A stretch of 64,000 bases of DNA, from contig NZ_CP027712.1 in NCBI RefSeq assembly GCF_003945765.1, positions 2,480,001 through 2,544,000 of the forward strand, in the 5' to 3' direction. The stretch's first letter is position 1. The number at the start of each line of letters is the position of its first letter. Position numbers and translations under genes: made by a program. The notes under the pieces were generated by a model that had not been told where the DNA came from, ran no database searches, and worked only from the letters and a program-made list of their open reading frames with translations. Below are positions 9,446-19,424 of the stretch, one piece after another. The stretch comes from Pseudomonas chlororaphis subsp. chlororaphis. GTDB lineage: Bacteria; Pseudomonadota; Gammaproteobacteria; Pseudomonadales; Pseudomonadaceae.

Positions 9446-12168
9446 TCAGAAGTGGTACGTCATGCGCGCGAACAGGGTGCGGCCCAGCGGGTCGGTGTAA
9501 CGGGGGTCGTAGCCGCTCTGGAAGTTGTAGGCCTGGTTGGAGAACGGTGGGTCGCGGTCGAAGACGTTCTTCACCCCGGCGTCGACGTCCAGCACTTTGT
9601 CGAAGGTGTAGCCGGCAGCCAGGTCCCACACCGAGTACGAGGCCACGCGGGCGTTGGTGCTGCGGTCGTAGTCGTTGTAGCCGGTGGTGAAGCGGTTGCT
9701 CAGCGAGGCCCGCGCGGCGCCCAGGGTCCAGGTGCCGGTGAGATTGTGTTTCCAGCGGGCGATCACGCCATCGCCCTCGAAGTCGCCGACCTTGTCGGTG
9801 AACGGCCCCTTGATGGTGCTCTGGAAGTCGTAGCTCTTGACGTAGGTGCCTTGCAGCCCGAGGCCGAACTGGCCGTAGGGGTATTGGGGAAACGGTAGTC
9901 CAGGGATACGTCGACACCGTTGGTTTCGACTATGCCCAGGTTGGCGTTGCCGGTGACGATGTAGTTCAACGAACCGTCGGCGTTGCGCACGAAGCGGTCG
10001 GCGTAGGCGCCGGACTGGTCGAATACCGTGGATTCGGGGAACGGTTGGATCTGGTTGGAGATGTGAATCCACCAGAAGTCCAGGCCCACCGACAGGTCAC
10101 GGATCGGCTGATAGACGAAGCCCAGGGTCACGTTGCGGGCCTTTTCCGGGGCCAGGTCGGTGTTGCCGCCGATCTGGTTGAGGAACTGCTGGCCGCAGTC
10201 ACGCCCGCCGTTGCCGCCGGGCTGCACCACGCCGCCGGTACAGAGCACCGGGTCGTTGTAGTAGCCCTGGGTGTAGGTGATGCTGCGCGGCGCATACAGC
10301 TCGTACAGCGACGGTGCGCGGAAGCCTTCACTGTAGGCGCCGCGCACCACCAGCTCCTTGATCGGCTGGTAGCGGAACGAGTATTTCGGGTTGGTGGTGC
10401 TGCCGAAGTCGCTGTATTTGTCGTGGCGGATGGCGACGGACAGTTCCAGGCTGTCGAGCACCGGTACGTTCAGTTCGGCGTAGGCCGCCCTGACACTGCG
10501 ATTGCCCTCGACACTGCCGGACGGGTCGATGCCCAGGCTCTGGATGTCACCGGCGAACTCTTCGTAGTCCTGGTGGAATTTCTCCTTGCGGTACTCGCCG
10601 CCCAGGGCCAGGCCGGAGGGCCCGGCACCGAACCAGTCGCCGATCTCGCGGCTGACGCGCCCATCGAAACCGACCACCCGACCGACAGCCGTGGAGTAGG
10701 CGCCGTGGTAGGCCGCCTGCTCGATGTAGTCCTGGCCGGCCTGGGTCTGCGGGCCGAACGGGTTGAGCAGGCCGCTGGCCAGGCCGGCGATCATCGCGCG
10801 GTCGCTGACGTAGCCGTTGGTGACGCTGGAGACCACCTTGTTCTGGTTGTAGGAGGCGCCGAGGTTGTAGTCCCAGCCGGCCACCAGGCCGTCGAAACTC
10901 AGGACGAAGCGCTGGCTGGTGTTCTGGTCTTTGGATTCCCGCGCACCGGCGGCGGTTTCGCGCCAGTTCACGCCGATCGGCTGGCTCGGGTCGAGGGTGA
11001 AGCCGGTCGGTGCCGGAGTGATGCCGTTGCCCGGGTAGTAGGGCGAGGAAGAGTCCAGGCTCAGACCGGTGAGGGGCGCCGGGCCGACCGCCGTAGCGTT
11101 GTTGTTGCGCGACCAGAAGTACTCCAGGTTGACGTTGTGGTCGTCGGCCAGCTTGGCGGTGCTCTTGCCGAAGAACGAGGTCTTTTCGGTCTCCGGCACC
11201 AGGTCGATGTACTCGCGGGTACTGAAGCGGCACAGGCCCTGGCGGGCAATCAGGTTCGGCCCGTTGCAGTTGCTGCCGGCCAGCGGGTTGGTGGCGTTGT
11301 CGCCCTGGGAGTAGTTGCCCGGAAAGGCCGTGCCCGAGGTCTGGTCGAGGCCACGGCCGGGACGGTAGTCGGTGGCGAAGGAGCGGTCGTTGGCGTCCAG
11401 GTTCTGCTGCTTGTTGTAGTTGAACACCCCAAGCACGTTGAAGCGGTCTTCTTCCAGGTCGCCGAAGCCCCAGCTGGCACTCATGTCCTTGCTCGCACCG
11501 CCGCCGCTGTGGGTCGGGGTTTCGCCGCCCAGGGTCAGTTGGCCGTCGGTCAGGGATTTCTTGGTGATGAAGTTGATCACGCCGCCGATGGCGTCGGTGC
11601 CGTAGAGGGCCGAGGCGCCGTCGCGCAGCACTTCGACCCGGTCGATGGCGGCGAAGGGGATCATGTTCAGGTCCACCGCGCCGCCGGCCGAGTTGGTGCC
11701 CGACAACGCGTTGTTGGCCAGGCGCCGGCCGTTGAGCAGCACCAGGGTCTTGTTGGCGCCGATGCCGCGCATGTCGGCGAAAGAGGCGCCGCCGGTGGCG
11801 GCTCCCACCGAGCCGGCGCTGTTATTGATCGACTGGCTGCCGGTGATGCGCTGCACCAGTTCGGCGGTGGTGCTCACCCCCTGTTTGCGCAACTCTTCGG
11901 CGCGCAGGATGGTGATTGGCACCGCGGTTTCGGCATCGACCCGGCGGATCGCCGAACCTGTCACTTCAACCCGTTGCAGTTGGGTGGTGGGCGCCACGGC
12001 CGCGGCACTGGCGGCCGGGACGGCGGCGCTGCTGTCAGCGTCCTCTTCCGCGGCTTGCGTGGTGCCGGCGCCCAGGCCCATGGCCATCAGGTACAGCGGG
12101 ACAAAACGGTGCCGTTGCAGCGTGGTCACCAGTGGCTTGAGCGTGAAACGTGGAATGTTCATCAGCAT
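9446..12168 (-). pseudogene. TonB-dependent outer-membrane receptor, disrupted by a one-base frameshift
   Basis: The start is the ATG at 12168, with GGAAG upstream. A signal-peptide-like N-terminus is followed by a plug domain: RVEVTGSAIRR, TTAELVQRITGSQ, ADMRGIGANKTLVLLNGRRL and VEVLRDGASALYGTDAIGGV. A long beta-barrel follows. The frame continues to about 9890 (VSLDYRFP), then runs out of phase. The proper barrel end (YPYGQFGLGLQGTYVKSYDF onward, ending RMTYHF) is found in another frame down to 9446. The shift maps to a run of four G at 9886-9889; one more base there would restore a receptor of about 907 residues with the typical terminal aromatic residue. A GC-rich inverted repeat (9406-9414 with 9431-9439) follows the stop. 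The ligand is unknown; the yejABEF neighbours suggest a peptide-like one. Confidence 0.85.
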
Positions 12169-12331
12169 GATTACTTCCGACTCTTTCAGACGTTTATCGA
12201 AATGGCCTTGTGGGCCCTCATTGCTCCGGCTGGGTTGTACCGGCCCCGGAAAACCACTTTCTTCAAGCAAGCCGATCCCCTCCGCAGGCGCGTGGCGCCT
12301 TGCGGTCGGCCGATTGCGACGGGATTTTTCG

Positions 12332-12375
12332 AGGCAGTGCCTGGCGCGTCCCTCAGGGGGCGCCAGGCACTGCCT
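12332..12375 (-). other. 16-bp perfect hairpin abutting the exbD stop codon
   Basis: AGGCAGTGCCTGGCGC (12332-12347) and GCGCCAGGCACTGCCT (12360-12375) are exact inverted copies with a 12-base loop. The hairpin touches the exbD stop codon. In the direction of transcription it is followed by A residues, not U, so it is not a standard intrinsic terminator. It could protect the upstream mRNA 3' end or lower readthrough into the receptor gene. Confidence 0.8.
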
Positions 12376-12777
12376 TCATCGGGTGGTCATCACGGATATC
12401 CTGGTGATTCCCGAACGTTCGATGGAGGCCATGGCCTTGGCCACTTGGCCGTAGTTGACGGCGGCGTCGGCCTGCAATTGCACGCGCACCTCGCTGTCCT
12501 TGGCCTTGACCTCCTTGAGGCTGCTTTCCAGCAGCTCGGGGGCCACTTCGGACTTGGCCAGGTAGAACTTGCCGTCCTGGTCGACGCTGACCACCACCGG
12601 GTCTTTTTTCTCGGCAGGGGCCACGGCGTCGGTTTTCGGCAGGTTGACCTTGATCGCGTTGGTCATCAGCGGGGCGGTGACGATGAACACCACCAACAGC
12701 ACCAGCATCACGTCCACCAGTGGCGTGACGTTCATTTCACTGAGCACTTCGTCGCTGTCTTGAGTAGAGAAGGACAT
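12376..12777 (-). CDS. exbD: ExbD-type energy-transducing protein
   Basis: 133 residues with a single N-terminal membrane segment. The conserved membrane Asp (D22) lies in MNVTPLVDVMLVLLVVFIVT. The periplasmic C-terminal domain ends RSGITRISVMTTR. ExbD works with ExbB as the proton-driven motor that energises TonB. The start overlaps the exbB stop by one base (TGATG), indicating coupled translation. The gene is followed by a 16-bp hairpin and then the receptor gene. It is likely a motor dedicated to this cluster, since Pseudomonas genomes usually carry other exbBD-tonB sets as well. Confidence 0.93.
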   Translation of the reverse strand: MSFSTQDSDEVLSEMNVTPLVDVMLVLLVVFIVTAPLMTNAIKVNLPKTDAVAPAEKKDPVVVSVDQDGKFYLAKSEVAPELLESSLKEVKAKDSEVRVQLQADAAVNYGQVAKAMASIERSGITRISVMTTR

Positions 12778-13484
12778 CAGCTGGCCTCCCGTACGGCGTG
12801 GGCAGTCTTGCTGGCGATGGCCTGGCGGCTGATGGCGAAGGCGCTGCGCTGGGCCAGGGCGTCGAAGTCATGGGCGAAGTCGTCCATGCTGGCCGAGGCC
12901 AGCTTCAGGCGGCGCAGGAAGAAGTTGTAGATCAGCACCGCCGGCACGGCGACGGCAATGCCCACGCCAGTGGCGATCAACGCATGGCCGATCGGCCCGG
13001 CCACGGTTTCCAGGCTGGCCGAACCGCTGGCGCCGATGCTCTGCAGGGCCTCCATGATTCCCCAGACCGTACCGAACAGGCCGATGAAGGGCGCGGTGCT
13101 GCCGATACTGGCGAGCACCGCCTGGCCGCTTTCCAGGGCCCGGCGTTCCTTCTGGATCTGCTGGCGCAGGTTGCGCTCCAGGCGGTCGGCGCGGTTGATG
13201 GTGTGGGCCAGCTGCTGGGTGGTGCGCGGCGACTCTTCCACCAGCAGGGCCTCGAAGCCGCTGCTGGCGATGCGCGCCAGGGAGCCGGGGTACTGGCTGG
13301 CGTGCTCGGCGGCGGTGAGCAGGTCCGGGGCGCTCCAGAAGGCCTTGCTGAACTGCCGGTTCTGGGTCTTCTGCCGCAGGTACTGCGCCGACTTGACCAG
13401 CAGCAATGCCCAGCTGACCACGGAAAACAGCACCAGGGCCCAGAGCACACCGGGGACAATCAGGGATGTCAGGGAATCGTTCAT
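12777..13484 (-). CDS. exbB: ExbB/TolQ/MotA-type proton channel protein
   Basis: The start chosen is ATG 13484 (MNDSLTSLIVPGVLW), preceded by GAGGTG at good spacing; an ATG five codons earlier lacks a ribosome-binding site. The protein is 235 residues. It has one N-terminal membrane segment, a cytoplasmic stretch, then two membrane segments, with the family motif ASIGSTAPFIGLFGTVWGIM and the GPIGHALIATGVGIAVAVPA segment that lines the proton path. It forms the inner-membrane motor with ExbD and TonB. It lies 50 bases after tonB. Confidence 0.93.
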   Translation of the reverse strand: MNDSLTSLIVPGVLWALVLFSVVSWALLLVKSAQYLRQKTQNRQFSKAFWSAPDLLTAAEHASQYPGSLARIASSGFEALLVEESPRTTQQLAHTINRADRLERNLRQQIQKERRALESGQAVLASIGSTAPFIGLFGTVWGIMEALQSIGASGSASLETVAGPIGHALIATGVGIAVAVPAVLIYNFFLRRLKLASASMDDFAHDFDALAQRSAFAISRQAIASKTAHAVREAS

Positions 13485-13534
13485 GGCTACACCTCGCATG
13501 CGTAAACAGGTTGTGAGTTCAGGTCAGGCCGCGG

Positions 13535-14356
13535 TCATTGCGGCAATTTGAAATCGATGGTCTGGGTGGCGAAGCCTTCGATCGGCGTGTCGCCGCGCTT
13601 GGCCGGGATGAATTTCCAATTCTTCACCGCGGCCACGGCGGCCTCGTCCAGTTGCGGCTTGCCGCTGGAACGGGTGACTTCCACGCTGCCGGCGCGGCCG
13701 TTGGGCAGCACCTTGATGCGCAGCACCACGGTGCCTTCCCAGTTGCGGCGCAGAGCCAGGGACGGGTATTCCGGCGGCGGGTTGCCGAGGCTGGCCAGGC
13801 CGGAAACCGCCGCCGATTCCTTGACCGGCCCGGGGGCCGCGGCAGGCGCCGCAGCGGCGGCCGGCTGGCTGGGCGCTGCGGGCGCGGCCGGTGGCGCGGG
13901 GGCGGGTGGCGCCGGCGTTTTCGGCGGCTCGGGCTTTTTCACCGGCTTGGGTTTTTCGACCAGCTTGGGCTTTTCGATGGGCTTGGGTTTCTCCACCGGC
14001 TTGGGCGGCGGCTTGAGCGCGTCTTCGTCTTCCACCGGTTGCTCGGGTTCGGGCGGCGGTGGCGGCGGCGGAGGTTCCGGGGTGGGCGGCGCGGGCGGGG
14101 TCGGGCTGCTCAGCTCGACGGTCATTTCCGGGATTTCCGGGGGCGTTTCCAGCGGCGCGGCGCGGGTCTGCTGGAAGAACCACCAGGCGCCACCATGGAG
14201 CAGGGCCGAGACCGTCACCAGCAACAGCACCTGGCGCTTGCTCAGGCCTCCGGGTTTCGATGCATTACCCTTATAAGGACGGCCCCGCGCAACCTGGACG
14301 ACGGCTTCATCGCCCAAGGGCCTCGGCAGGGTTCTGTTCTTTACCGCATCGTTCAT
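13535..14356 (-). CDS. tonB: TonB energy transducer
   Basis: The ATG at 14356, with GGGAG upstream, gives 273 residues. A cytoplasmic N-terminus of about 40 residues precedes a single membrane anchor (QVLLLVTVSALLHGGAWWFF). Then comes a Pro/Lys/Glu-rich periplasm-spanning linker with repeated KPVEKPKPIEKPK-type units, then Ala/Pro-rich sequence. The C-terminal TonB domain (about residues 190-273) has PEYPSLALRRNWEGTVVLRI and ends AAVKNWKFIPAKR...IDFKLPQ. It transfers motor energy to outer-membrane receptors. As the first gene of the leftward cluster it probably carries the promoter for tonB-exbB-exbD within 14357-14650. I saw no convincing Fur box there. Confidence 0.93.
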   Translation of the reverse strand: MNDAVKNRTLPRPLGDEAVVQVARGRPYKGNASKPGGLSKRQVLLLVTVSALLHGGAWWFFQQTRAAPLETPPEIPEMTVELSSPTPPAPPTPEPPPPPPPPEPEQPVEDEDALKPPPKPVEKPKPIEKPKLVEKPKPVKKPEPPKTPAPPAPAPPAAPAAPSQPAAAAAPAAAPGPVKESAAVSGLASLGNPPPEYPSLALRRNWEGTVVLRIKVLPNGRAGSVEVTRSSGKPQLDEAAVAAVKNWKFIPAKRGDTPIEGFATQTIDFKLPQ

Positions 14357-15970
14357 TAAAGCTCCCTCGGTCGGATGAAGGGCAATAAGGCACCGTTCGA
14401 ACATTGGCTGGAATGTTCGAAAGTCGGGTTTAACTTTTTCAAGGGTGAGCAAAAGCCGATAGTTGAACTATCCGGTTGAACGGCCCTGTGCAAACGAGTG
14501 GCTTATCGCCTTCGGCTTAGATTGTTCATTACCACTCCCTGGAAGATTGTTGTGGGATGAGCCGGTGTTTGTAATGCACCTGTCTCGTACTCGTTACATA
14601 TAGCAACCGCTATGCCAGATTGTGTCGGTCTTTATGCAATTGGCGACGGCTCGTAGTGCATGTCGCATTTATATAAAATTGCGAGAAAAACTGGCGCAAC
14701 AATATATATTCAGCGCCTCGAAAAGTTGACCGTAAATGCTTTTTACGGGCGAGCCTGCCTGCCCTGGGTTATCCGCTTTTCAGCCGGAAACAGGGGCGAT
14801 CAATGCCGTGGCCAACGCACTAAAAAGTGTCTGGCGAATTGATTTGGTGCAAATAAATAGTGACTAGCCGGTCATTGCCTGGAGGTCCTTGATCTTGTTG
14901 TTTTCAGGGCTCTGCGTAGGGCTTCTGTAGTCTTTTACGGCCCGCTCGGGGAGCATTCTTGAGTATCCATGGCGCGCTCGCCTGCCCGCCATTGAGCAGG
15001 GCGATGACGGGCCTCTTATTAGCTTGTTGGGGGTACGGATAATTAACCGGTGCGTACATTGAATGTATGTAAACGGTGGTCCGTTCATTACCCAGTGGTC
15101 GATGCATTGATATTGAATTGCCTTATTGTCGGACAACGCTCTGATCATCCACTTTTAACGCGCTTTGGCACGTTTGTTTATTGTCGAATACGCAACGATA
15201 GAAATACGGCTTTCGCTCGGTGAAGTGTCACCGAGTGCAAAATGAAGTTGGCTGCTTAGTGGTTCAAAAACAGTCGACGATCGGTCTTGTCGAGGGTTCT
15301 TCCGTCGACGCTACTTGGACAGTGGCGAGACCGGGCTGGGGGCGAATGTTTGTGTCGGGATACTTTGGGCGGTACCTGGGAAGACTGGCTTGGATATCGG
15401 TACCGGGAGAGGGTCGGTCTTATAACAGCCGCTACCGCCAGCCTGAAAGTTGCCCCATCGACTGGAGCAGGGGTCATCGTCAGAGGCTGGCACAGGCAGC
15501 GCCGCGTAGCGTGCGCAAGGTCGATCGTCGATGACGCACAGGGCGCGAGGGCCGGTCCGGGCAGGGCTGCCGGACGAGGCGGAACCAGGGGCGAAACGGT
15601 GGAGCCAATAGCGGAAAACGCCGGTGAACATGACTGCACATCGCACATGAGACTTCCTTATCGCCAGTCTCAGCTCAACGAGCTTTTGGCTCGCCGTCTG
15701 CACTTTATGGGGACGCGGATAGCGTCCGATGATTGCTATTGGTGCGGGTAGGCACCGTCGATGCGGCTCTTGCGGTGGCTCGATTCGCAAGCTGCAGGTG
15801 CATGGGAAAAACGTGCCAGTTCCAGGTACGTTCGTGCAGTTTTCTTCGCCTATGCCCGCCAGGCCTTGTTTGGCGGGGCCTGGCGGTGGGCAGCCGATGT
15901 TGGCGGGGCAGGGGGCGGCCCGGCTCGCGATAAAAATCCTCGGGACGACAAGCTCGCCCATCGTGCCCAT
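14357..15970. other. 1.6-kb region without a convincing gene
   Basis: The right half of 14357-15250 is AT-richer than the flanks. Open frames exist on both strands (for example 14864-15148 and 15256-15648 leftward, 15287-15751 rightward), but none resembles a known family, and codon use does not single out one strand. Perfect short inverted repeats are present at 15216-15235 (CTCGGTGA arms) and 15856-15886 (CCGCCAGGCC arms). The left end should hold the tonB promoter. It may contain a decayed gene, an sRNA or acquired DNA; I cannot decide. Confidence 0.4.
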
Positions 15971-16000
15971 AAAAAAGCCCGGCGCATCAGGCCGGGCTTC
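15971..16000 (-). terminator. Rho-independent terminator of the DUF4349 gene
   Basis: Read leftward: GCCCGGCC, loop, then the complementary arm GCGCCGGGC followed by TTTTTT. It lies 25 bases beyond the stop codon at 16025. Confidence 0.9.
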
Positions 16001-16024
16001 TTGGGCTTTGCAGAGTGCTGCGAC

Positions 16025-16813
16025 TCAACGACGGCGCACGAACCGGCGCCACAGCCAGACCCAGATCATCACCAGCGGGAAGGCCAGGATCAGGAACGGC
16101 AGCACGTAGCTGCCTTTCTCCAGGGCTTCGGCGGTGCCGTAGGCGAGGTTGTCCAGCAGGTTGTCGAACGCGCGTTGCAGTTTCGAGCCGCGCTGGCTGC
16201 TGTCGGTGGGCACGAAGTTCAGGGTCAGGCGGTTGGTGTCGAGCCGGCGCTGGTGCCCGGCGGCGACCTGGGCCAGGGCCTGCAGGTCGTTCTCGATGCT
16301 TGCCTGTTCCTTGCTCAGGGCGATCAGGTCGCTGACGGTGATGTCCTTGCGCGCCGCCAACTGGTCGAGGCGTTGCTGCTGGGCCTTGAGCCGTTCCTGC
16401 TGGCGCTGTACGTCGGCCACGGCGTCGGCCAGGTCTTCGGCGCTGGTGATGCGTTCGCCGATTTCGGCGCCCTGGGCGGCCAGCGCGACTATCGGTTCGA
16501 CGCCGTCGGGCACGATGCGCAGGATCACCTGGGCGCGGTACTGGCCTTGTTGCAGGCGCAGGATATTGCAGGCGCCGAACGTGGCGTTTTCGCAGGCTTC
16601 GCGGGTGGCGGCCAGGCGCGGCGCGATCTGCGCCGAGGGCAGCGACAGGCTCAGTTCATGTTCATAGGCCAGTTGCGCGCCGGCCTTGCCCTGGGCGCCG
16701 CCGACCGCCACCGAGGACGAACGATCGCTGGGGGAACAGGCGGCCAGCAGGGTGCTGAGCAGCACTACGGCGAGGCTGCGCAGCGGGGTGGGGGTGTCGT
16801 CCTGAGGGTGCAT
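16025..16813 (-). CDS. DUF4349-family membrane-anchored lipoprotein
   Basis: The ATG at 16813, with AAGGAG seven bases upstream, gives 262 residues. The N-terminus has a lipoprotein signal (LRSLAVVLLSTLLAAC). The middle contains EHELSLSLP, a region with paired Cys (EACENATFGACNIL), and a long coiled-coil rich in Gln/Arg/Leu (residues about 130-190, VADVQRQQERLKAQQQRLDQ). A final membrane segment (VLPFLILAFPLVMIWVWLW) is followed by an Arg-rich tail. This architecture matches DUF4349. The protein would bridge from a lipid anchor to the inner membrane. Function is unknown. It is monocistronic and divergent from the thioesterase gene. Confidence 0.85.
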   Translation of the reverse strand: MHPQDDTPTPLRSLAVVLLSTLLAACSPSDRSSSVAVGGAQGKAGAQLAYEHELSLSLPSAQIAPRLAATREACENATFGACNILRLQQGQYRAQVILRIVPDGVEPIVALAAQGAEIGERITSAEDLADAVADVQRQQERLKAQQQRLDQLAARKDITVSDLIALSKEQASIENDLQALAQVAAGHQRRLDTNRLTLNFVPTDSSQRGSKLQRAFDNLLDNLAYGTAEALEKGSYVLPFLILAFPLVMIWVWLWRRFVRRR

Positions 16814-17029
16814 GGTCGCTCCTTGAAATAAATGATCGTGCCCGGGGCTGGCGGGACGGCTGCGTATCTTATCGTCGATTGTGCGGGGAGGGGCGGATGT
16901 CGTGTCGCCGCGACTTATCGCCAGGAATTTGCCGGATGGATACGGCTGGGCGCGGGCACCGCTTCGGGGTACACCTCGGGGACCGATGACCCGTGCCTCG
17001 GTCATCGCCATCGGCAACGGAGATCCGTC

Positions 17030-17443
17030 ATGAGCTCGCTCGAGTTACCCGAAGGTTATGCCCCCTTGTCCCGCAGCAGCCCGCTGCTGGAGCTGATCGG
17101 CCCGGTGTATTGCCGTGGCAGCGGCCTGCAACTGGAGATCGGCCTGCGCGCCGACCACCGTCACGCCAACGGGCGTGGCACCGTGCACGGCGGCATCCTC
17201 GCCACCCTGGCCGATATCGGCATGGGCTACGCCATGGCCTTCGCCAGCGACCCACTGCTGCCGCTGATCACCGCCAGCATGCACCTGGACTACCTCGGCG
17301 CGGTGCAGGTCGGCGAGTGGATCGACGTGCGCCTGGAACATTCCAAGCGCGGCCGGCAGATGGCCTTTGCCACCGTCACCCTGCAGGTCGGCGAGCGGGT
17401 GGTGGCCAGGGCCAACGCGGTGTTCGCGGTGCCGGGTGGCTGA
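17030..17443 (+). CDS. PaaI-like hot-dog thioesterase
   Basis: 137 residues, the usual length for the PaaI/YbgC-like acyl-CoA thioesterase family (PF03061). The signature lies at residues about 45-62 (HANGRGTVHGGILATLADIG), including the HGG and the Asp/Glu-side helix expected for a hot-dog active site. A C-terminal strand reads VGEWIDVRLEHSKRGRQMAF. It would hydrolyse an acyl- or aryl-CoA thioester in the cytoplasm; the substrate is unknown. ATG 17030 is preceded by GGAGA. The gene is followed by an inverted pair of REP-type repeats. Confidence 0.88.
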   Translation: MSSLELPEGYAPLSRSSPLLELIGPVYCRGSGLQLEIGLRADHRHANGRGTVHGGILATLADIGMGYAMAFASDPLLPLITASMHLDYLGAVQVGEWIDVRLEHSKRGRQMAFATVTLQVGERVVARANAVFAVPGG

Positions 17444-17471
17444 GGGCAGGGCAGGTGTGTGGGGCGCTTTT

Positions 17472-17600
17472 GCGAGCGCTTCGCGCTCGATCGCAGGCTT
17501 CGCCAGCGGCTACCGGGGAAGCGATCTGTGCCGTTGGCGGGAGGGGCAGTGGGCTTGTGTAGCCGCTGCCGCAGGCTGCGATCGAGCGCGCAGCGCTCGC
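17472..17600. repeat. Inverted pair of REP-type palindromic repeats
   Basis: Two 42-base copies face each other: 17472-17513 and, in reverse complement, 17559-17600 (GTAGCCGCTGCCGCAGGCTG at its start). They differ at only a few positions. The same core occurs at 51396-51628 and 61779. Such elements are typical of fluorescent Pseudomonas intergenic gaps and here separate the thioesterase from the convergent rtcR. Confidence 0.85.
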
Positions 17601-17612
17601 GGGCAACCCCTC

Positions 17613-19220
<1,608 letters not shown>

Positions 19221-19366
19221 GTTTATACCTGAAGATAAAAAGCGATAAACAAAGATATAAAATTATCGACAGCTTTGTCTCGAAGACTCGCAAAGGAAAA
19301 AGTATTTAAAAATAAAATCGTTATAAATCAATCAGTTAAAAAATAATTCGCAGGAAAAAATAAAAC

Positions 19367-19382
19367 TGGCACAGCGGCTGCA
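19367..19382 (+). promoter_or_regulatory. Sigma-54 (-24/-12) promoter of the rsr-rtcB operon
   Basis: TGGCACAGCGGCTGCA: GG at 19368-19369 and GC at 19380-19381 are twelve bases apart, the exact sigma-54 spacing, with five of six -24 box and four of five -12 box bases canonical. It lies 42 bases before the rsr start. The AT-rich stretch 19221-19366 would hold the upstream RtcR sites. Confidence 0.88.
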
Positions 19383-19424
19383 ATCTCTCTGGCAACGAAC
19401 AAGACAACAGAGCGAGACGCCAAG

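Noticed and set aside
10045..12930. Long rightward frame over the receptor and exbD
   Set aside because: Antisense shadow of the TonB receptor and ExbD genes; no family resemblance.
14453..14650. Fur-binding site upstream of tonB
   Set aside because: No 19-base GATAATGATAATCATTATC-like match was found by eye; iron control of this tonB set is therefore not supported.
15216..15235. Rho-independent terminator at the CTCGGTGA hairpin
   Set aside because: No T run follows on either strand, and no gene ends next to it.
15311..15970. Leftward frame of about 219 codons in the gene-poor gap
   Set aside because: Low-complexity Pro/Ala/Cys-rich product, no ribosome-binding site, no family; competing frames on both strands are equally long.
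17030..17443. CRISPR-related reading of the RtcR CARF domain as part of a CRISPR locus
   Set aside because: The CARF domain in rtcR (17613-19220) is the normal RtcR sensor. No cas gene and no regularly spaced repeat array with spacers exists in the window.
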